64,000 nucleotides of DNA from Mucilaginibacter sp. OK268 (lineage in GTDB: Bacteria; Bacteroidota; Bacteroidia; Sphingobacteriales; Sphingobacteriaceae), in assembly GCF_900103125.1 (NCBI RefSeq), contig NZ_FNJV01000016.1, positions 1-64,000 on the forward strand, given 5' to 3'. A model generated the notes under the pieces. It was not told the DNA's origin and made no database searches. It saw only the letters and a list, made by a program, of their open reading frames with translations. This document shows positions 36,223-45,527 of the stretch, one piece after another. Each line of letters begins with the position of its first letter. The first letter of the stretch is position 1. Both the position numbers and the translations under genes were made by a program.

Positions 36223-37059
36223 ATGTCGCCACTAATAGAAATCAACGACCCGGCTTTGTCCGGCGCGAATACCATTCTTATCGACGCCCGTGCCGGGCAG
36301 GATGCACACCAACGCTACCTTGCCGGCCATCTGAAAACCGCGGCTTTTGTTGACCTCGACAAAGATCTTGCTGCTAAAGTTACCGATGCCTCCCAGGGCG
36401 GAAGGCACCCATTGCCCGATATACATGATTTTGCAGCTTTGCTTGGTAAACTGGGTATAACTCCTGAAAGCCATGTAGTAGTTTATGACGACAAGGCAGG
36501 CGCCTTTGGCGGTGCCCGTTTCTGGTGGATGCTGAACGCTATTGGTCACACCCATGTACAGGTACTGAATGGCGGCCTGAATGCCGCGATAAAAGCCGGC
36601 ATTGAATTAAGCACTGAGGAGTATACACCAACGCCAGTATCCCCTTACCCTGTACGTGGTGAATTTGAAGGCACCGTTGATATTGAAGAAACCGGCAGCG
36701 CAGCGTATGATGAAAGCCGCATGGTGATAGATGTTCGTGAAACGCCACGTTACCTGGGTCAGACTGAACCGATTGACCTGATAGCCGGCCATATCCCGGG
36801 CGCGCTTAACTTACCCTATGTTTATAACCTGGATACTGATGGTAAATATCTCCCGGCAGAAACGCTGCGACAGCTTTATAATGATGCTATTGAAAACGTA
36901 GATCACAGCCAGGTAATTGTACATTGCGGATCGGGTGTTACGGCATGTCATACCCTGTTGGGCATGGCTTACGCTGGAATCATCGGACCAAAATTGTACG
37001 TAGGCTCCTGGAGCGAGTGGTCGCGCAGGGATCTGCCTATTGGTACAACCCACCGGTAA
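36223..37059 (+). CDS. Sulfurtransferase (tandem rhodanese, thiosulfate/3-mercaptopyruvate type)
   Basis: 278 residues with two rhodanese domains. The first, inactive one spans about 1-125 (LIDARAGQDAHQRYLAGHLK, VVVYDDKAGAFGGARFWWML). The second, about 150-278, carries the active-site Cys235 in VHCGSGVTACHT. The CGSGVT loop favours 3-mercaptopyruvate or thiosulfate sulfurtransferases. It is cytoplasmic, with no signal peptide. Confidence 0.9.
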   Translation: MSPLIEINDPALSGANTILIDARAGQDAHQRYLAGHLKTAAFVDLDKDLAAKVTDASQGGRHPLPDIHDFAALLGKLGITPESHVVVYDDKAGAFGGARFWWMLNAIGHTHVQVLNGGLNAAIKAGIELSTEEYTPTPVSPYPVRGEFEGTVDIEETGSAAYDESRMVIDVRETPRYLGQTEPIDLIAGHIPGALNLPYVYNLDTDGKYLPAETLRQLYNDAIENVDHSQVIVHCGSGVTACHTLLGMAYAGIIGPKLYVGSWSEWSRRDLPIGTTHR

Positions 37060-37107
37060 ATTATTGCCGATTCAAACAATTAGTGTTCACGGATTGTCAG
37101 CCTTTTG

Positions 37108-37584
37108 ATGAAATCATACGTATTAAAAACAGAACAGGCCATACCCATTAGTTTAGATATGGCCTGGGATTTTTTCTCGTCACCATTAAACCTGGCTAAG
37201 ATCACTCCACCCGATGTGCACTTCGTGGTAACATCTGATTATACTGCTGATACCAAAATATATCCGGGCATGATCATTACCTATAAAATAGCGCCGCTAC
37301 TGGGCATCTACATGAACTGGATGACCGAAATAACCCATGTAGCCGACAAACAATATTTTGCAGACGAGCAACGCTTTGGCCCTTACGCCATGTGGCATCA
37401 CCAACACCATTTTAAAGAAATCGATGGAGGCGTATTGATGAACGATATTTTACATTACGCCATCCCCTACGGCATTTTCGGCAGATTAAGCAATACCCTT
37501 TTTGTAGCCAATAAGGTAAAGGAGATCTTTGCTTTTAGGGAAAAGGCAGTTGAAAAGATATTTGGAAAGATGCCGGGTTCTTAG
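37108..37584 (+). CDS. SRPBCC-family protein
   Basis: About 158 residues starting MKSYVLKTEQAIPISLD; the ATG at 37108 is preferred over the TTG one codon earlier. The START/Bet v 1-like fold is suggested by an N-terminal strand, AWDFFSSPLNLAKITPPDVHF, MITYKIAPLLGIYMNWMTEI, the DEQRFGPYAMWHHQHHF region and a C-terminal helix (VKEIFAFREKAVEKIFGKMP). This subgroup binds hydrophobic ligands or acts as an accessory to sugar-nucleotide epimerases. It is close behind the sulfurtransferase gene (48 nt). Confidence 0.8.
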   Translation: MKSYVLKTEQAIPISLDMAWDFFSSPLNLAKITPPDVHFVVTSDYTADTKIYPGMIITYKIAPLLGIYMNWMTEITHVADKQYFADEQRFGPYAMWHHQHHFKEIDGGVLMNDILHYAIPYGIFGRLSNTLFVANKVKEIFAFREKAVEKIFGKMPGS

Positions 37585-37954
37585 AGACAAGGGCCAAAGA
37601 AAATGCTCTGGCGCCTGTCTTTCTTCTTTTCCCGTCAGCAGAACAGCTTCGGGCGGAAGCAGGCAGAATATGATGGACTGTGGGGTAGCAGGGGGCATTA
37701 GCAAACCTTGCTGAAGCAAGGGTATGAGTGAACGAAGTGGAGGTAAGGTTTAGCAGCCCGTGATTCTGGCTGCTTTGCAGGGCAAAGGCCAAGAGCGCAA
37801 AGAAGCATTTCTAGTGACTTGATTTTTGGTTACTTTGTATCAAGACAAAGTAACAGCCTTAGCGGCAATTGAGCGCTCTACGATTTGCATTATTCACCCT
37901 GTATAAAGGGGATTGCTTCGTACCTCGCAATGACGCGTGGAAAAGGTATGTCCT
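37585..37954. repeat. Composite non-coding region with inverted repeats
   Basis: 370 nt without a convincing gene. It holds GTTACTTTGTATCAAGACAA (inverted GTTACTTTG/CAAAGTAAC at about 37829-37854), a hairpin-like GCAAACCTTGCTGAAGCAAG, and a half copy of the GCTTCGTACCTCGCAATGAC palindrome (37912-37940). The short ORFs in it show no family features. Confidence 0.6.
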
Positions 37955-39280
37955 TTAAAACAACCCAAAAACATCCCGCATTTTATGCCCATCCTCGTCC
38001 AAAAATGATTTGGGTACCTCATGCCCCAGATCTTTGTAGATACGGATGGTAGCGTACTTAGAAGGAATGCTATTGTAAAAAATAAATGAATTTGTCGGTG
38101 GTGCCAAGTGGTCAAGCAAGCCTACACCCACCAGTATAGATGATTTGATGTTTGGCGCAAAATTCTTGATATCATAATAATCCAGGTTATCCATCATCTT
38201 GTTATAGCTTAGGGCTGGTCTGTTGGCAACGTATTCTTTAATATCATTAATAGGCCATTCAGCTACACCTGCCAGGTCGCGGATATCACCGAGAATAGGG
38301 TTTTGGGCCGATACCAGTTTGATGCGGTTATCTAAACCTGCCAATGCCACCGCCAGGAAGCCCCCCATACTGCCACCCGATATTTCGATACGGGTAGAGT
38401 CCAGATCTGGTCGCGAACAGATAAAATCAATGGTACGTATACAATCCATAATGGCGCCGCGCAGCACATATTTATTCCTGTCTTCGATATTGAGGGTAAT
38501 GTAATCGGGGCGTTTAGGGTGTATCACATCACGACTGTTACCCTGGCCGCGTACGTTGATGGTGATGATGGCCAGATCTTCGTCCTCACCCAGCATAGGT
38601 TTCAAATCAACCTGGTAGCCAGGCAAGCCTACAAATACCGGAAACCGGCGGTTCTTGCTACTGCCTTTAGGTATAGTTAACCAACCACGTACCGTAATAT
38701 CATCCAATGATTTCATCTCGAACAGGAAAACACGGCGATTATCTTTTTCCAGCTCTGGCTTTTCGGTTACTTTATAATTAGGTTTAACAGCTGCCAGTTG
38801 CGATTTTGCCGTTTGCCAAAAGCTATCAAAATCAGCCGGACGCGGATGGCTTGACCTGATCTCTTTTGCTCTTATGCCAAAAACACGTTTGGTGGTATCG
38901 TCATAATCAGATACATTGATTATGAAATTGATCTTATAAAAACCCGGTTTCATGGCCGGTATGGTAAAGTTATAGCTGTTACTGCTGTTTTTGGAGATCT
39001 TAACGCTGATAGAATCCCGCAGCAAGGGTTTACCTGCCGGCGTGGTAACCACGTAAGCCACGCGCCCAGTTTGATCTGTATGATAGGTGTTTTTTACCTC
39101 GAAAGTATAACTGGCGTTTGAATTAAAAATACCATCGTCGCTGTGGGCTACCAGTTTGGTTACCACCTCTTCATCAGCTTTTGATGCGGGTTTAGCGTTG
39201 CCTGCAAAACCTATACAGAGCATGCAAGAACTGATAAACAGGCTAAATATATATTTAAGTTTATTCAACGTTTTTACCAT
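37955..39280 (-). CDS. Acetylxylan-esterase-like secreted hydrolase, copy B
   Basis: 441 residues with a signal peptide (start MVKTLNKLKYIFSLFISSCM), an N-terminal Ig-like domain (about 40-135) and a C-terminal AXE1/cephalosporin-C-deacetylase-type alpha/beta hydrolase. The nucleophile is Ser304 in EISGGSMGGFLAVALAG, the Asp is in GVGLLDHLAPP and the His in DLGHEVPKS. RGWLTIPKG and ITINVRGQGNSRDV are family landmarks. It probably removes acetyl groups from a polysaccharide. It is paired with the barrel gene ending 8 nt upstream and is a paralog of 40323-41663. Confidence 0.85.
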   Translation of the reverse strand: MVKTLNKLKYIFSLFISSCMLCIGFAGNAKPASKADEEVVTKLVAHSDDGIFNSNASYTFEVKNTYHTDQTGRVAYVVTTPAGKPLLRDSISVKISKNSSNSYNFTIPAMKPGFYKINFIINVSDYDDTTKRVFGIRAKEIRSSHPRPADFDSFWQTAKSQLAAVKPNYKVTEKPELEKDNRRVFLFEMKSLDDITVRGWLTIPKGSSKNRRFPVFVGLPGYQVDLKPMLGEDEDLAIITINVRGQGNSRDVIHPKRPDYITLNIEDRNKYVLRGAIMDCIRTIDFICSRPDLDSTRIEISGGSMGGFLAVALAGLDNRIKLVSAQNPILGDIRDLAGVAEWPINDIKEYVANRPALSYNKMMDNLDYYDIKNFAPNIKSSILVGVGLLDHLAPPTNSFIFYNSIPSKYATIRIYKDLGHEVPKSFLDEDGHKMRDVFGLF

Positions 39281-39288
39281 CTGGCTAT

Positions 39289-40140
39289 TTACTTAGTATC
39301 AATATGATAATTTAACGATGCCGAAATATTACTGCCCGCGCCGGTATTTCTGCCGGTTACAAAAGTTCCACCGCTTATAAACAGGGCGACTTTTTTGCTG
39401 AACGAATGCCCGTAACTTACTGATACCTGATTAAAGGCAAAGTTTTTACTGGTATTGGGGTTTGGTGAAAACGATTTGTTATCGCTGCTCGCATAAAATC
39501 CGCCAAAGCTTACTGATATCTGCTCCCTGAATTTTTTATCCAGAGTTAAGCCATAAGTAGCATTATACCTATCCTGAAAAACCGACTCATAGCCAAAGTA
39601 TTCGCGCACGCCGTTCTCCAGTATAAAGTAGCTATTTTTACCAAACAGGTGCCCGCTGCCCGCAAAGGCAAGTCTTAATTCGCCGCCTTTTTGGTTATAA
39701 CCCAGGTTAAGATTGGTATACATAGGTATAATGGCTGTAGCCTGTAAACTGAAATAGTATTTATAGTTGATATTGGCCAGGTAATACCGTATGCCAACTT
39801 CCGCATCACCAAATCCGGAATTTTTATAGGTTGCCGTGTTATCCTTATAAGTATTAGCCGCATAGGGTATTAAGGCCGACAGGGTAAAACGCCTGCTGAG
39901 GCCATACTCAGCGTATAATGATGTGCTCAATGAAGAAAATTTACCATTATCCGCAAAAGGACCTTTATTACTGTGCGAATCCCATTGCTTATCGGCAAAA
40001 AAGTAACTTACCGATGGAGATAAAGTAAGCCTTCCTGGCCTAACCGGGAAACCACCGCCCGCATAGCTTTTACTTTGCACTACGATGAGCAGCACAACAG
40101 CCATTAGTAAAAATTTATATAAAGTAGTTTTAAAGATCAT
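39289..40140 (-). CDS. Outer-membrane beta-barrel protein, copy B
   Basis: About 283 residues. The signal peptide starts at MIFKTTLYKFLLMAVVLL (ATG at 40140); the longer ORF start at 40236 is not credible. The body is alternating beta strands with a strand pattern LYAEYGLSRRFTLSALIPY, FGDAEVGIRYYLANINYKYY and a closing NYHIDTK. It is a paralog of 41672-42502; both share the NPN...YGH segment and the NTGAG or NTGVG end. Such proteins resemble MetA-pathway/porin-like barrels. It starts 182 nt past the preceding esterase gene and is followed by esterase B after an 8-nt gap, so it may provide an outer-membrane passage for the substrate. Confidence 0.75.
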   Translation of the reverse strand: MIFKTTLYKFLLMAVVLLIVVQSKSYAGGGFPVRPGRLTLSPSVSYFFADKQWDSHSNKGPFADNGKFSSLSTSLYAEYGLSRRFTLSALIPYAANTYKDNTATYKNSGFGDAEVGIRYYLANINYKYYFSLQATAIIPMYTNLNLGYNQKGGELRLAFAGSGHLFGKNSYFILENGVREYFGYESVFQDRYNATYGLTLDKKFREQISVSFGGFYASSDNKSFSPNPNTSKNFAFNQVSVSYGHSFSKKVALFISGGTFVTGRNTGAGSNISASLNYHIDTK

Positions 40141-40322
40141 ATTTACAAGGTGCTTGATTTTAATTTGCGGGCTTGAAGCAACTCCTTCTTCATATAGTCG
40201 CATCGTTCCCATCTTTAGGAGATTGCCTCGTTCCACGCAAATACCATTTCGTTATTTTTATTGCTATAAATAACTCCCTCAAATCCTTACACGCCATAGG
40301 GTAGTCTAATACCGTGCCGTAA

Positions 40323-41663
40323 TCAGGGTATGCGGAATTTTTCGCGAACCCAAAGGTTTTGGAACATGAAATAGTTAAAATCTACCTCATGTGTGGAATT
40401 TGGTACACACACAAATTCCTTATTGGTACTGCTCAGATGATTAAATAGTGCCATGCTGCAACGCGGCGGGCAAAACTGATCCAGCAAACCGATGCCCATC
40501 AATACCGGGCATTTTACCATCGGTGCAAAATTTTGCGGATCATAATAATCAAACGTGGCATAAAACTGCTCCCAGCTAAATTCAGGGTGCCGGTTTTTAT
40601 ATTGCCTGAACATTTTAAACGGAACCACCTGCTCTTTATATGATGCCGATATGCTGTAATTATCGCGGATGTCTGCATACAATGGTACCTGCATGGTGAG
40701 TACCTTAACCCTTTTATCGAGGCCGGTGGTAACTACAGCCAGTGCGCCACCCTGGCTGCCACCTTCTACAAATATTTTGGAGGTATCAATACCGAGATTG
40801 GCATGCGAGTACAAAAAATCGAGCCCGCGCAGGCAGTCCATATAAACGCCGCGATAAATGTATTTGTCTTTATCCTGAATGTTGGTTGTGCTATAATTAT
40901 CGGTGTTGATATGCACCACATCTTTACTATTGCCATTACCACGAACGTTGATATCAAACGCTATATAGTCGTCGTTATCCATATTGGGTTTAAGCTCTAC
41001 CACATAACCGGGCACACGGTAATGCACCGGAAATTTACTGCCATCGGTAGGGATCACCAGCCAACCACGGATCAGCAGGTTTTCATATGATTTCATTTCT
41101 ACCGAGTAAACCTTTTTGTATTTGGTTGACAGATCCGGACGCAATATCACTTTATACTGCGGCGATACTTTTGACAACTGCTGGCGGGTTTCCTGCCAAA
41201 ACTGATCAAAATCATCAGGTTTATGCAGCTCGGAGGTAATAGCCTCAGGGTTCACCCCAAAAACCTTGCGCACCGTATCGTCATAAGTCGACAGGTTGAA
41301 CATAAAGTTGATATGGTAAAAGCCTGCCCCTTTAGGCGCTACTTTTACGTTGAGGCGTTTAGAGCTACCGGCCCCAACAGAAAAATCGGCAGTGTTCTCG
41401 AAGATCTTTTTACCATCATCAGATGTAACGATGTAGGAGAATTTACCCTCCTGCTTTTCATTGTAAGTGTTTTTTATGCTTAGCTTATAGCTGATCTCTT
41501 CGCCCTCTTTAAACAGCGCGTTTTTGTTAGCCGGCTTAGCATCCAGTATCACTTCACCTTCATTATTCTTTTGCAGATACAAAGCATGGGCTTTAGCTAC
41601 CGGGATGACCACGGTCAGTAGCATAAACAGAGTCCCCTTTAAATATGTATTGATGTTACGCAT
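40323..41663 (-). CDS. Acetylxylan-esterase-like secreted hydrolase, copy A
   Basis: 446 residues, signal peptide (MRNINTYLKGTLFMLLTVVI...AKA), Ig-like domain and AXE1 hydrolase as in copy B. Nucleophile Ser303 in VEGGSQGGALAVVTTG, Asp in GIGLLDQFCPP, His in NSTHEVDFNYF. The DDFDQFWQETRQQLSKVSPQ stretch is paralleled by ADFDSFWQTAKSQLAAVKPN in copy B. The nucleophile elbow differs (SQGG versus SMGG), so substrate preference may differ. It follows barrel A after 8 nt. Confidence 0.85.
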   Translation of the reverse strand: MRNINTYLKGTLFMLLTVVIPVAKAHALYLQKNNEGEVILDAKPANKNALFKEGEEISYKLSIKNTYNEKQEGKFSYIVTSDDGKKIFENTADFSVGAGSSKRLNVKVAPKGAGFYHINFMFNLSTYDDTVRKVFGVNPEAITSELHKPDDFDQFWQETRQQLSKVSPQYKVILRPDLSTKYKKVYSVEMKSYENLLIRGWLVIPTDGSKFPVHYRVPGYVVELKPNMDNDDYIAFDINVRGNGNSKDVVHINTDNYSTTNIQDKDKYIYRGVYMDCLRGLDFLYSHANLGIDTSKIFVEGGSQGGALAVVTTGLDKRVKVLTMQVPLYADIRDNYSISASYKEQVVPFKMFRQYKNRHPEFSWEQFYATFDYYDPQNFAPMVKCPVLMGIGLLDQFCPPRCSMALFNHLSSTNKEFVCVPNSTHEVDFNYFMFQNLWVREKFRIP

Positions 41664-41671
41664 CGCTAATG

Positions 41672-42502
41672 TTATATTTTTATAATTGCCAAAACAGAAC
41701 CACCATAACCTACTCCCGTATTTTTACCAAAGGGTGTATAATAACCGCCAATGAACGTAGAGAACCTGCGGGTAAATTGATGTCCATAGTTGAGTGATGG
41801 TTTAAAAAACGCATAATCCCGGGCGTTGTTAATATTAGGATTGAAAGCTTTGTTAGAGCTGAACGAACGGAACAACAACAACTCCAAACTCAATTGATCA
41901 TGATGACTGATGGGATAACCCACCGTACCACTAAAGCTCAGCTGATCTGGCCCCTGTACATCAAAATACCTTCGGTAAGCCACTTCCGTATTAAAATAAC
42001 CTTTGCTGGCGATAGATTTGGGCAGGTTACCGCAATACATCAGCTTCAGTTCGGCACCATAATTACCCAGGCCCAGCTCCAGGCTACGATTATAGAGCGG
42101 GGCTATACCAGATACCTGCACCGATAGATAACGCACATAATTAAAATTAACCAGGTTATAGCTCAGGCCCATATACAGATCACCCAAACCCTGATTGGTT
42201 ATCTTATCGCCATTAGCAAATTTGTTTTGTGTGTATACATAAGGCACGCTGGCAATAAGATCCAGCCTGCGTGAAATGCCATAGCCTACATAAAGATTGG
42301 CCGAGTAAGAAGTAAACCCGGTACCCGGATCGCCTTTGATACGGTGCCCATCGCGGTCAAATCTGTCGGTTTGATGATACAGAAACATGGATGGGATCAC
42401 AATATCCCGGTATTTACCTATGGGCCAGCTGGCAAATGATCTATAGGGATTTATGCCTATAAAAACCAGTATACATAAGCAAGATAGTATCAGTTTTTTC
42501 AT
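41672..42502 (-). CDS. Outer-membrane beta-barrel protein, copy A
   Basis: 276 residues with a signal peptide (MKKLILSCLCILVFIGINPY...FA) and alternating beta strands: LYVGYGISRRLDLIASVPYV, GDLYMGLSYNLVNFNYVRYL, YGHQFTRRFSTFIGGYYTPF. It has no plug or TonB box and is small for a porin. It is a paralog of the 39289-40140 product. It starts 34 nt after the O-acyltransferase gene and is followed by esterase A after 8 nt, so it is the second gene of a likely operon. Confidence 0.75.
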   Translation of the reverse strand: MKKLILSCLCILVFIGINPYRSFASWPIGKYRDIVIPSMFLYHQTDRFDRDGHRIKGDPGTGFTSYSANLYVGYGISRRLDLIASVPYVYTQNKFANGDKITNQGLGDLYMGLSYNLVNFNYVRYLSVQVSGIAPLYNRSLELGLGNYGAELKLMYCGNLPKSIASKGYFNTEVAYRRYFDVQGPDQLSFSGTVGYPISHHDQLSLELLLFRSFSSNKAFNPNINNARDYAFFKPSLNYGHQFTRRFSTFIGGYYTPFGKNTGVGYGGSVLAIIKI

Positions 42503-42536
42503 CTTTGGTTCAGGGAACTCTTAATTAATTATTTAT

Positions 42537-43760
42537 TTAAACGATTGATTTGGTATGACTCGGTTTATACTTAACCAAAAAATTCGACCGGCGGATATAG
42601 TGGTTTAGCGGCTCCTCGATCAGTTTAAACAAGGTTACGGACAGTGCATTTAGTACGATAAAGGCATATAACAAGTTCAGGCTATCATACTGAAAAGGTG
42701 AATGCCAGGTTACGCCCCATTGATCATATAGCTCAAAAACCTTATCGTTTAAATGATCAAACCAGGTATGCATCAAGTTATATATCCAACCCAGGTGTAT
42801 CAGGTAAAATATATAGGAACTCTTACCCAGCAGCTCAATAAAGGGCAATGCCAGGAATTTTTTGAACAAGGTTGTTTCGGTCAATATACCGTAGAAGAAC
42901 AGGGCTACGGCTATGCATAAAAAGTAATTATTAACAATAATACCGATAGGGCTCTCTACACCTGCGGCCCAGCCTTTGGGGATAGGTTGCAGTGCCATTA
43001 CAAACACGCAAACAAATATGAGCAGGAAACCGGTATAAGTATAGTTTACTTTATTGGTACGGGTAAAGCCCTTTTTTAGCACATAGCGGGCCAGTTGTAT
43101 CCCCACAAAAAATTCAAAGCAACGCCCCAGGAAAGTGAATAACATGACAAAGGTAAAGTTGCCAAAGAAACCATGCCAGTTAATATGACTGGATATAAAG
43201 TATAATAAAATACCGGTTAAAGTAAGCACAACCGGCTGTATGTAGAACTTACCAAAACGCTTGGCGATCAAAAATATAACCGGTGCCGAAAAGTAAAAAC
43301 ACTCCTCAACCGTTAACGACCAGCCCTGGGCTATACCTGTATCCCAAAACTGATAAAAAAAGCCGCGGACAAACGTAATGTTCATCAGCATGAGTGCTAC
43401 AGGATAATCATATCCTTTGGTTATGGTTTCGTCTTTAGTAATGAAGTAGTAAACAAAGGCAGCTACGGTAAGTAAAAAATACATGGGGTAAATGCGGGCT
43501 ACCCGGTTTTTGAGGTACTGCATAAACCAGGATTTACTTAAACCATCAAAGTTTTGGTAATACCTGAAAGTGATCAAGAAGCCCGAAAGCACAAAGAAAA
43601 TGCTTACACCAATGTGGAACTCGCCCAAAAAGCGTTGCACAATGTGAGGAAAACTTTCATCAAAAACATAGGCAAAGTGCGATATGAAAACCAGGTAAGC
43701 GGCCATTGCACGTACACCGGTTAAAGCAGGAATGTAGTTGGGTTGCGCTCGTTGTGACAA
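42537..43760 (-). CDS. Acyltransferase family 3 (OafA-type) O-acyltransferase
   Basis: 407 residues with about ten membrane helices and the acyltransferase-3 signature start ALTGVRAMAAYLVFISHF. Later landmarks are GVSIFFVLSGFLITFRYY, RNRVARIYPMYFLL (here KNRVARIYPMYFLL) and GWSLTVEECFYFSAPVIFLI. Such proteins move acetyl groups from the cytoplasm onto a sugar of an exported polysaccharide or lipid at the inner membrane. It is the first gene upstream of two barrel-plus-esterase modules on the same strand, so an acetylation/deacetylation set is plausible. No export genes are in sight. Confidence 0.9.
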   Translation of the reverse strand: MSQRAQPNYIPALTGVRAMAAYLVFISHFAYVFDESFPHIVQRFLGEFHIGVSIFFVLSGFLITFRYYQNFDGLSKSWFMQYLKNRVARIYPMYFLLTVAAFVYYFITKDETITKGYDYPVALMLMNITFVRGFFYQFWDTGIAQGWSLTVEECFYFSAPVIFLIAKRFGKFYIQPVVLTLTGILLYFISSHINWHGFFGNFTFVMLFTFLGRCFEFFVGIQLARYVLKKGFTRTNKVNYTYTGFLLIFVCVFVMALQPIPKGWAAGVESPIGIIVNNYFLCIAVALFFYGILTETTLFKKFLALPFIELLGKSSYIFYLIHLGWIYNLMHTWFDHLNDKVFELYDQWGVTWHSPFQYDSLNLLYAFIVLNALSVTLFKLIEEPLNHYIRRSNFLVKYKPSHTKSIV

Positions 43761-43865
43761 ATCAGGTATAAATTTAACTAATAAACCATTATTTTATAAC
43801 TAAAGGTTTACAAATCTGATACCACTATTTAATCGGTATATTAGCTTATCACCTAAATCGTCAAA

Positions 43866-44387
43866 ATGAAACTATATTTCCTTGTATTTGCTTCAATGAT
43901 TTTATCATCATGTGTTAAACCCGTAGACCTCGACACAAAAGAAACCAAATTATTATTTAATCAGATAAGCATTCTTAAAAGAGACATGCTTCCCTATAAG
44001 AGAAAGTTTCTTGTTATAGATAGTGTTATTTATAACGACCAATTTATATTAAGGATCTGTAAAGAAAGTCTGATGAAAGACGATATTCAATACATTAAAG
44101 CCCAAGTGGCATCACATATTTATATTAAATGGCAACAGTCTGTTTTTGATAGTTTAAAGGTTGTGGATATGAAACTTATTGACTCGTTATCTAAACCAGA
44201 TCCGTTTATTCATACACCCTCATATATCAGGCTTTCCAAACCATATTTTTCAAAAAAGAGAGATTATTGTTTATTGCTTTACAGCTATTACTGTGGTAAT
44301 CTGTGCGCAGAATCTGCTGTTAGATTATACAGGAAAGTTAATGGTAAATGGGAGTTTGTTGAATCCTTTGGAAGAATGGTAAGCTAA
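43866..44387 (+). CDS. Small lipoprotein, unknown function
   Basis: 173 residues. The start MKLYFLVFASMILSSCVKPV has a lipobox (LSSC), so it is probably a lipoprotein. The rest is a soluble, charged, mixed alpha-beta region (YIKWQQSVFDSLKVVDMKLI; YCLLLYSYYCGNLCAE; VNGKWEFVESFG). I do not recognise the family. The last segment, with RLYRKVNGKWEFVE, looks like a beta-sheet motif seen in Bacteroidota lipoproteins. It is divergent from the acyltransferase gene and converges on the radical SAM gene. Confidence 0.7.
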   Translation: MKLYFLVFASMILSSCVKPVDLDTKETKLLFNQISILKRDMLPYKRKFLVIDSVIYNDQFILRICKESLMKDDIQYIKAQVASHIYIKWQQSVFDSLKVVDMKLIDSLSKPDPFIHTPSYIRLSKPYFSKKRDYCLLLYSYYCGNLCAESAVRLYRKVNGKWEFVESFGRMVS

Positions 44388-44397
44388 TCTCAATACA

Positions 44398-45348
44398 TTA
44401 CAAAGCCGAACCCTGTACTACACCGCGGCTCAGGATCCTTTGGTCAATATAATACTGGATCTCTGATTTTTTGAGGCCCCAGTTGGGTGCTATCAGTAAT
44501 TCGCGGTCGCTCAGACCAAACAGGCGTTGTATCACAATATCAGGACGTACACGTGGAAGTAGTTCACACAGGAAATCGGCGTACTCATCAATGCTGAAAA
44601 CCTTAAAAGGTTCGCGCTTGTATTTTACACCCATAACCGAGCCTTCTACAATATGAAGGTGATGGAATTTTACGAATTTAATTTGCGGAAAACGATTGAT
44701 CTCGTCGGCATATTTCAACATCATATCATGCGTTTCCCAGGGGAAACCGAATATGGTGTGCACGCAAATATCCAGCTTGCTGTTCTCGACCAGCTTCAAG
44801 GCTTTCACCAATTCTTCGTGATTACAGCCACGGTTGATCTGTGACAGCGTATCATTATAAATGGATTCCATACCCATTTCCAGATCCACATCAAAACGGT
44901 CGGTATAGCTCTCGAGCAGGGCTATCTTTTCCATATCGATACAATCCGGACGGGTGCCTACACTCAGGCCTACAATATCTTCGGTACCGTAGCTCAAGGC
45001 CTCGTCATACATCATTTTCAGATAATGCGCCGGAGCGTAAGTATTGGTATTCGGTTGAAAATAGATAATAAATTTATCAGCCTTATTGCCTTTACGGGCA
45101 CGCTCCATCCCTTCTATTACCTGCTGGCGTATGGTAGGGGCGTTGCGGCTTACTGATGGGGTAAAGGAATCAACATTGCAATAGGTACATCCGCCATAGC
45201 CTTTGGAACCATCACGGTTAGGGCAGGTAAAACCACCATCGACAATTACCTTGAACACCCGCTGCCCTTTATATTTATCGCGCAACCACGGACCATAATT
45301 ATTATAGCCCTTTTCCCATACCGCTGTTGTTGACTCTGTTACCTGCAT
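44398..45348 (-). CDS. Radical SAM protein (TIGR01212/YhcC family)
   Basis: About 316 residues from the ATG at 45348; a TTG three codons earlier is less likely. The Fe-S cluster motif sits in GGFTCPNRDGSKGYGGCTYC, continuing NVDSF. YFQPNTNTYAP, EDIVGLSVGTRPDCI, YTDRFDVDLEMGMES and HTIFGFPWETHDMMLKYADE are family landmarks. Members modify a still unknown molecule, likely in tRNA or arginine-related chemistry; function is not settled. A TATCTTTG element overlaps the region just upstream of the start. Confidence 0.9.
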   Translation of the reverse strand: MQVTESTTAVWEKGYNNYGPWLRDKYKGQRVFKVIVDGGFTCPNRDGSKGYGGCTYCNVDSFTPSVSRNAPTIRQQVIEGMERARKGNKADKFIIYFQPNTNTYAPAHYLKMMYDEALSYGTEDIVGLSVGTRPDCIDMEKIALLESYTDRFDVDLEMGMESIYNDTLSQINRGCNHEELVKALKLVENSKLDICVHTIFGFPWETHDMMLKYADEINRFPQIKFVKFHHLHIVEGSVMGVKYKREPFKVFSIDEYADFLCELLPRVRPDIVIQRLFGLSDRELLIAPNWGLKKSEIQYYIDQRILSRGVVQGSAL

Positions 45349-45353
45349 TTGCC

Positions 45354-45361
45354 GCAAAGAT
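45354..45361 (-). promoter_or_regulatory. -7 promoter element TATCTTTG
   Basis: TAnnTTTG on the minus strand immediately before the radical SAM start codon (ATG at 45348). A short or absent leader is implied. Confidence 0.4.
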
Positions 45362-45527
45362 ACGTAATTGGATTGATGTGTGGATATTAGAACCCTTTAG
45401 TGGATCTCTCCTCGTAAAAGACGACTAAGACCTAAGCAATTTGTCGTAATTCCCCCCTGTAATTGTCATTTATGCGCATCACGCGCGGTTTAAATCCAAC
45501 CTACCTTTACTAAAAAAACAATAACTC

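Noticed and set aside
37585..37954. Small frames in the gap before the esterase
   Set aside because: They overlap inverted repeats on both strands and have no protein-like composition.
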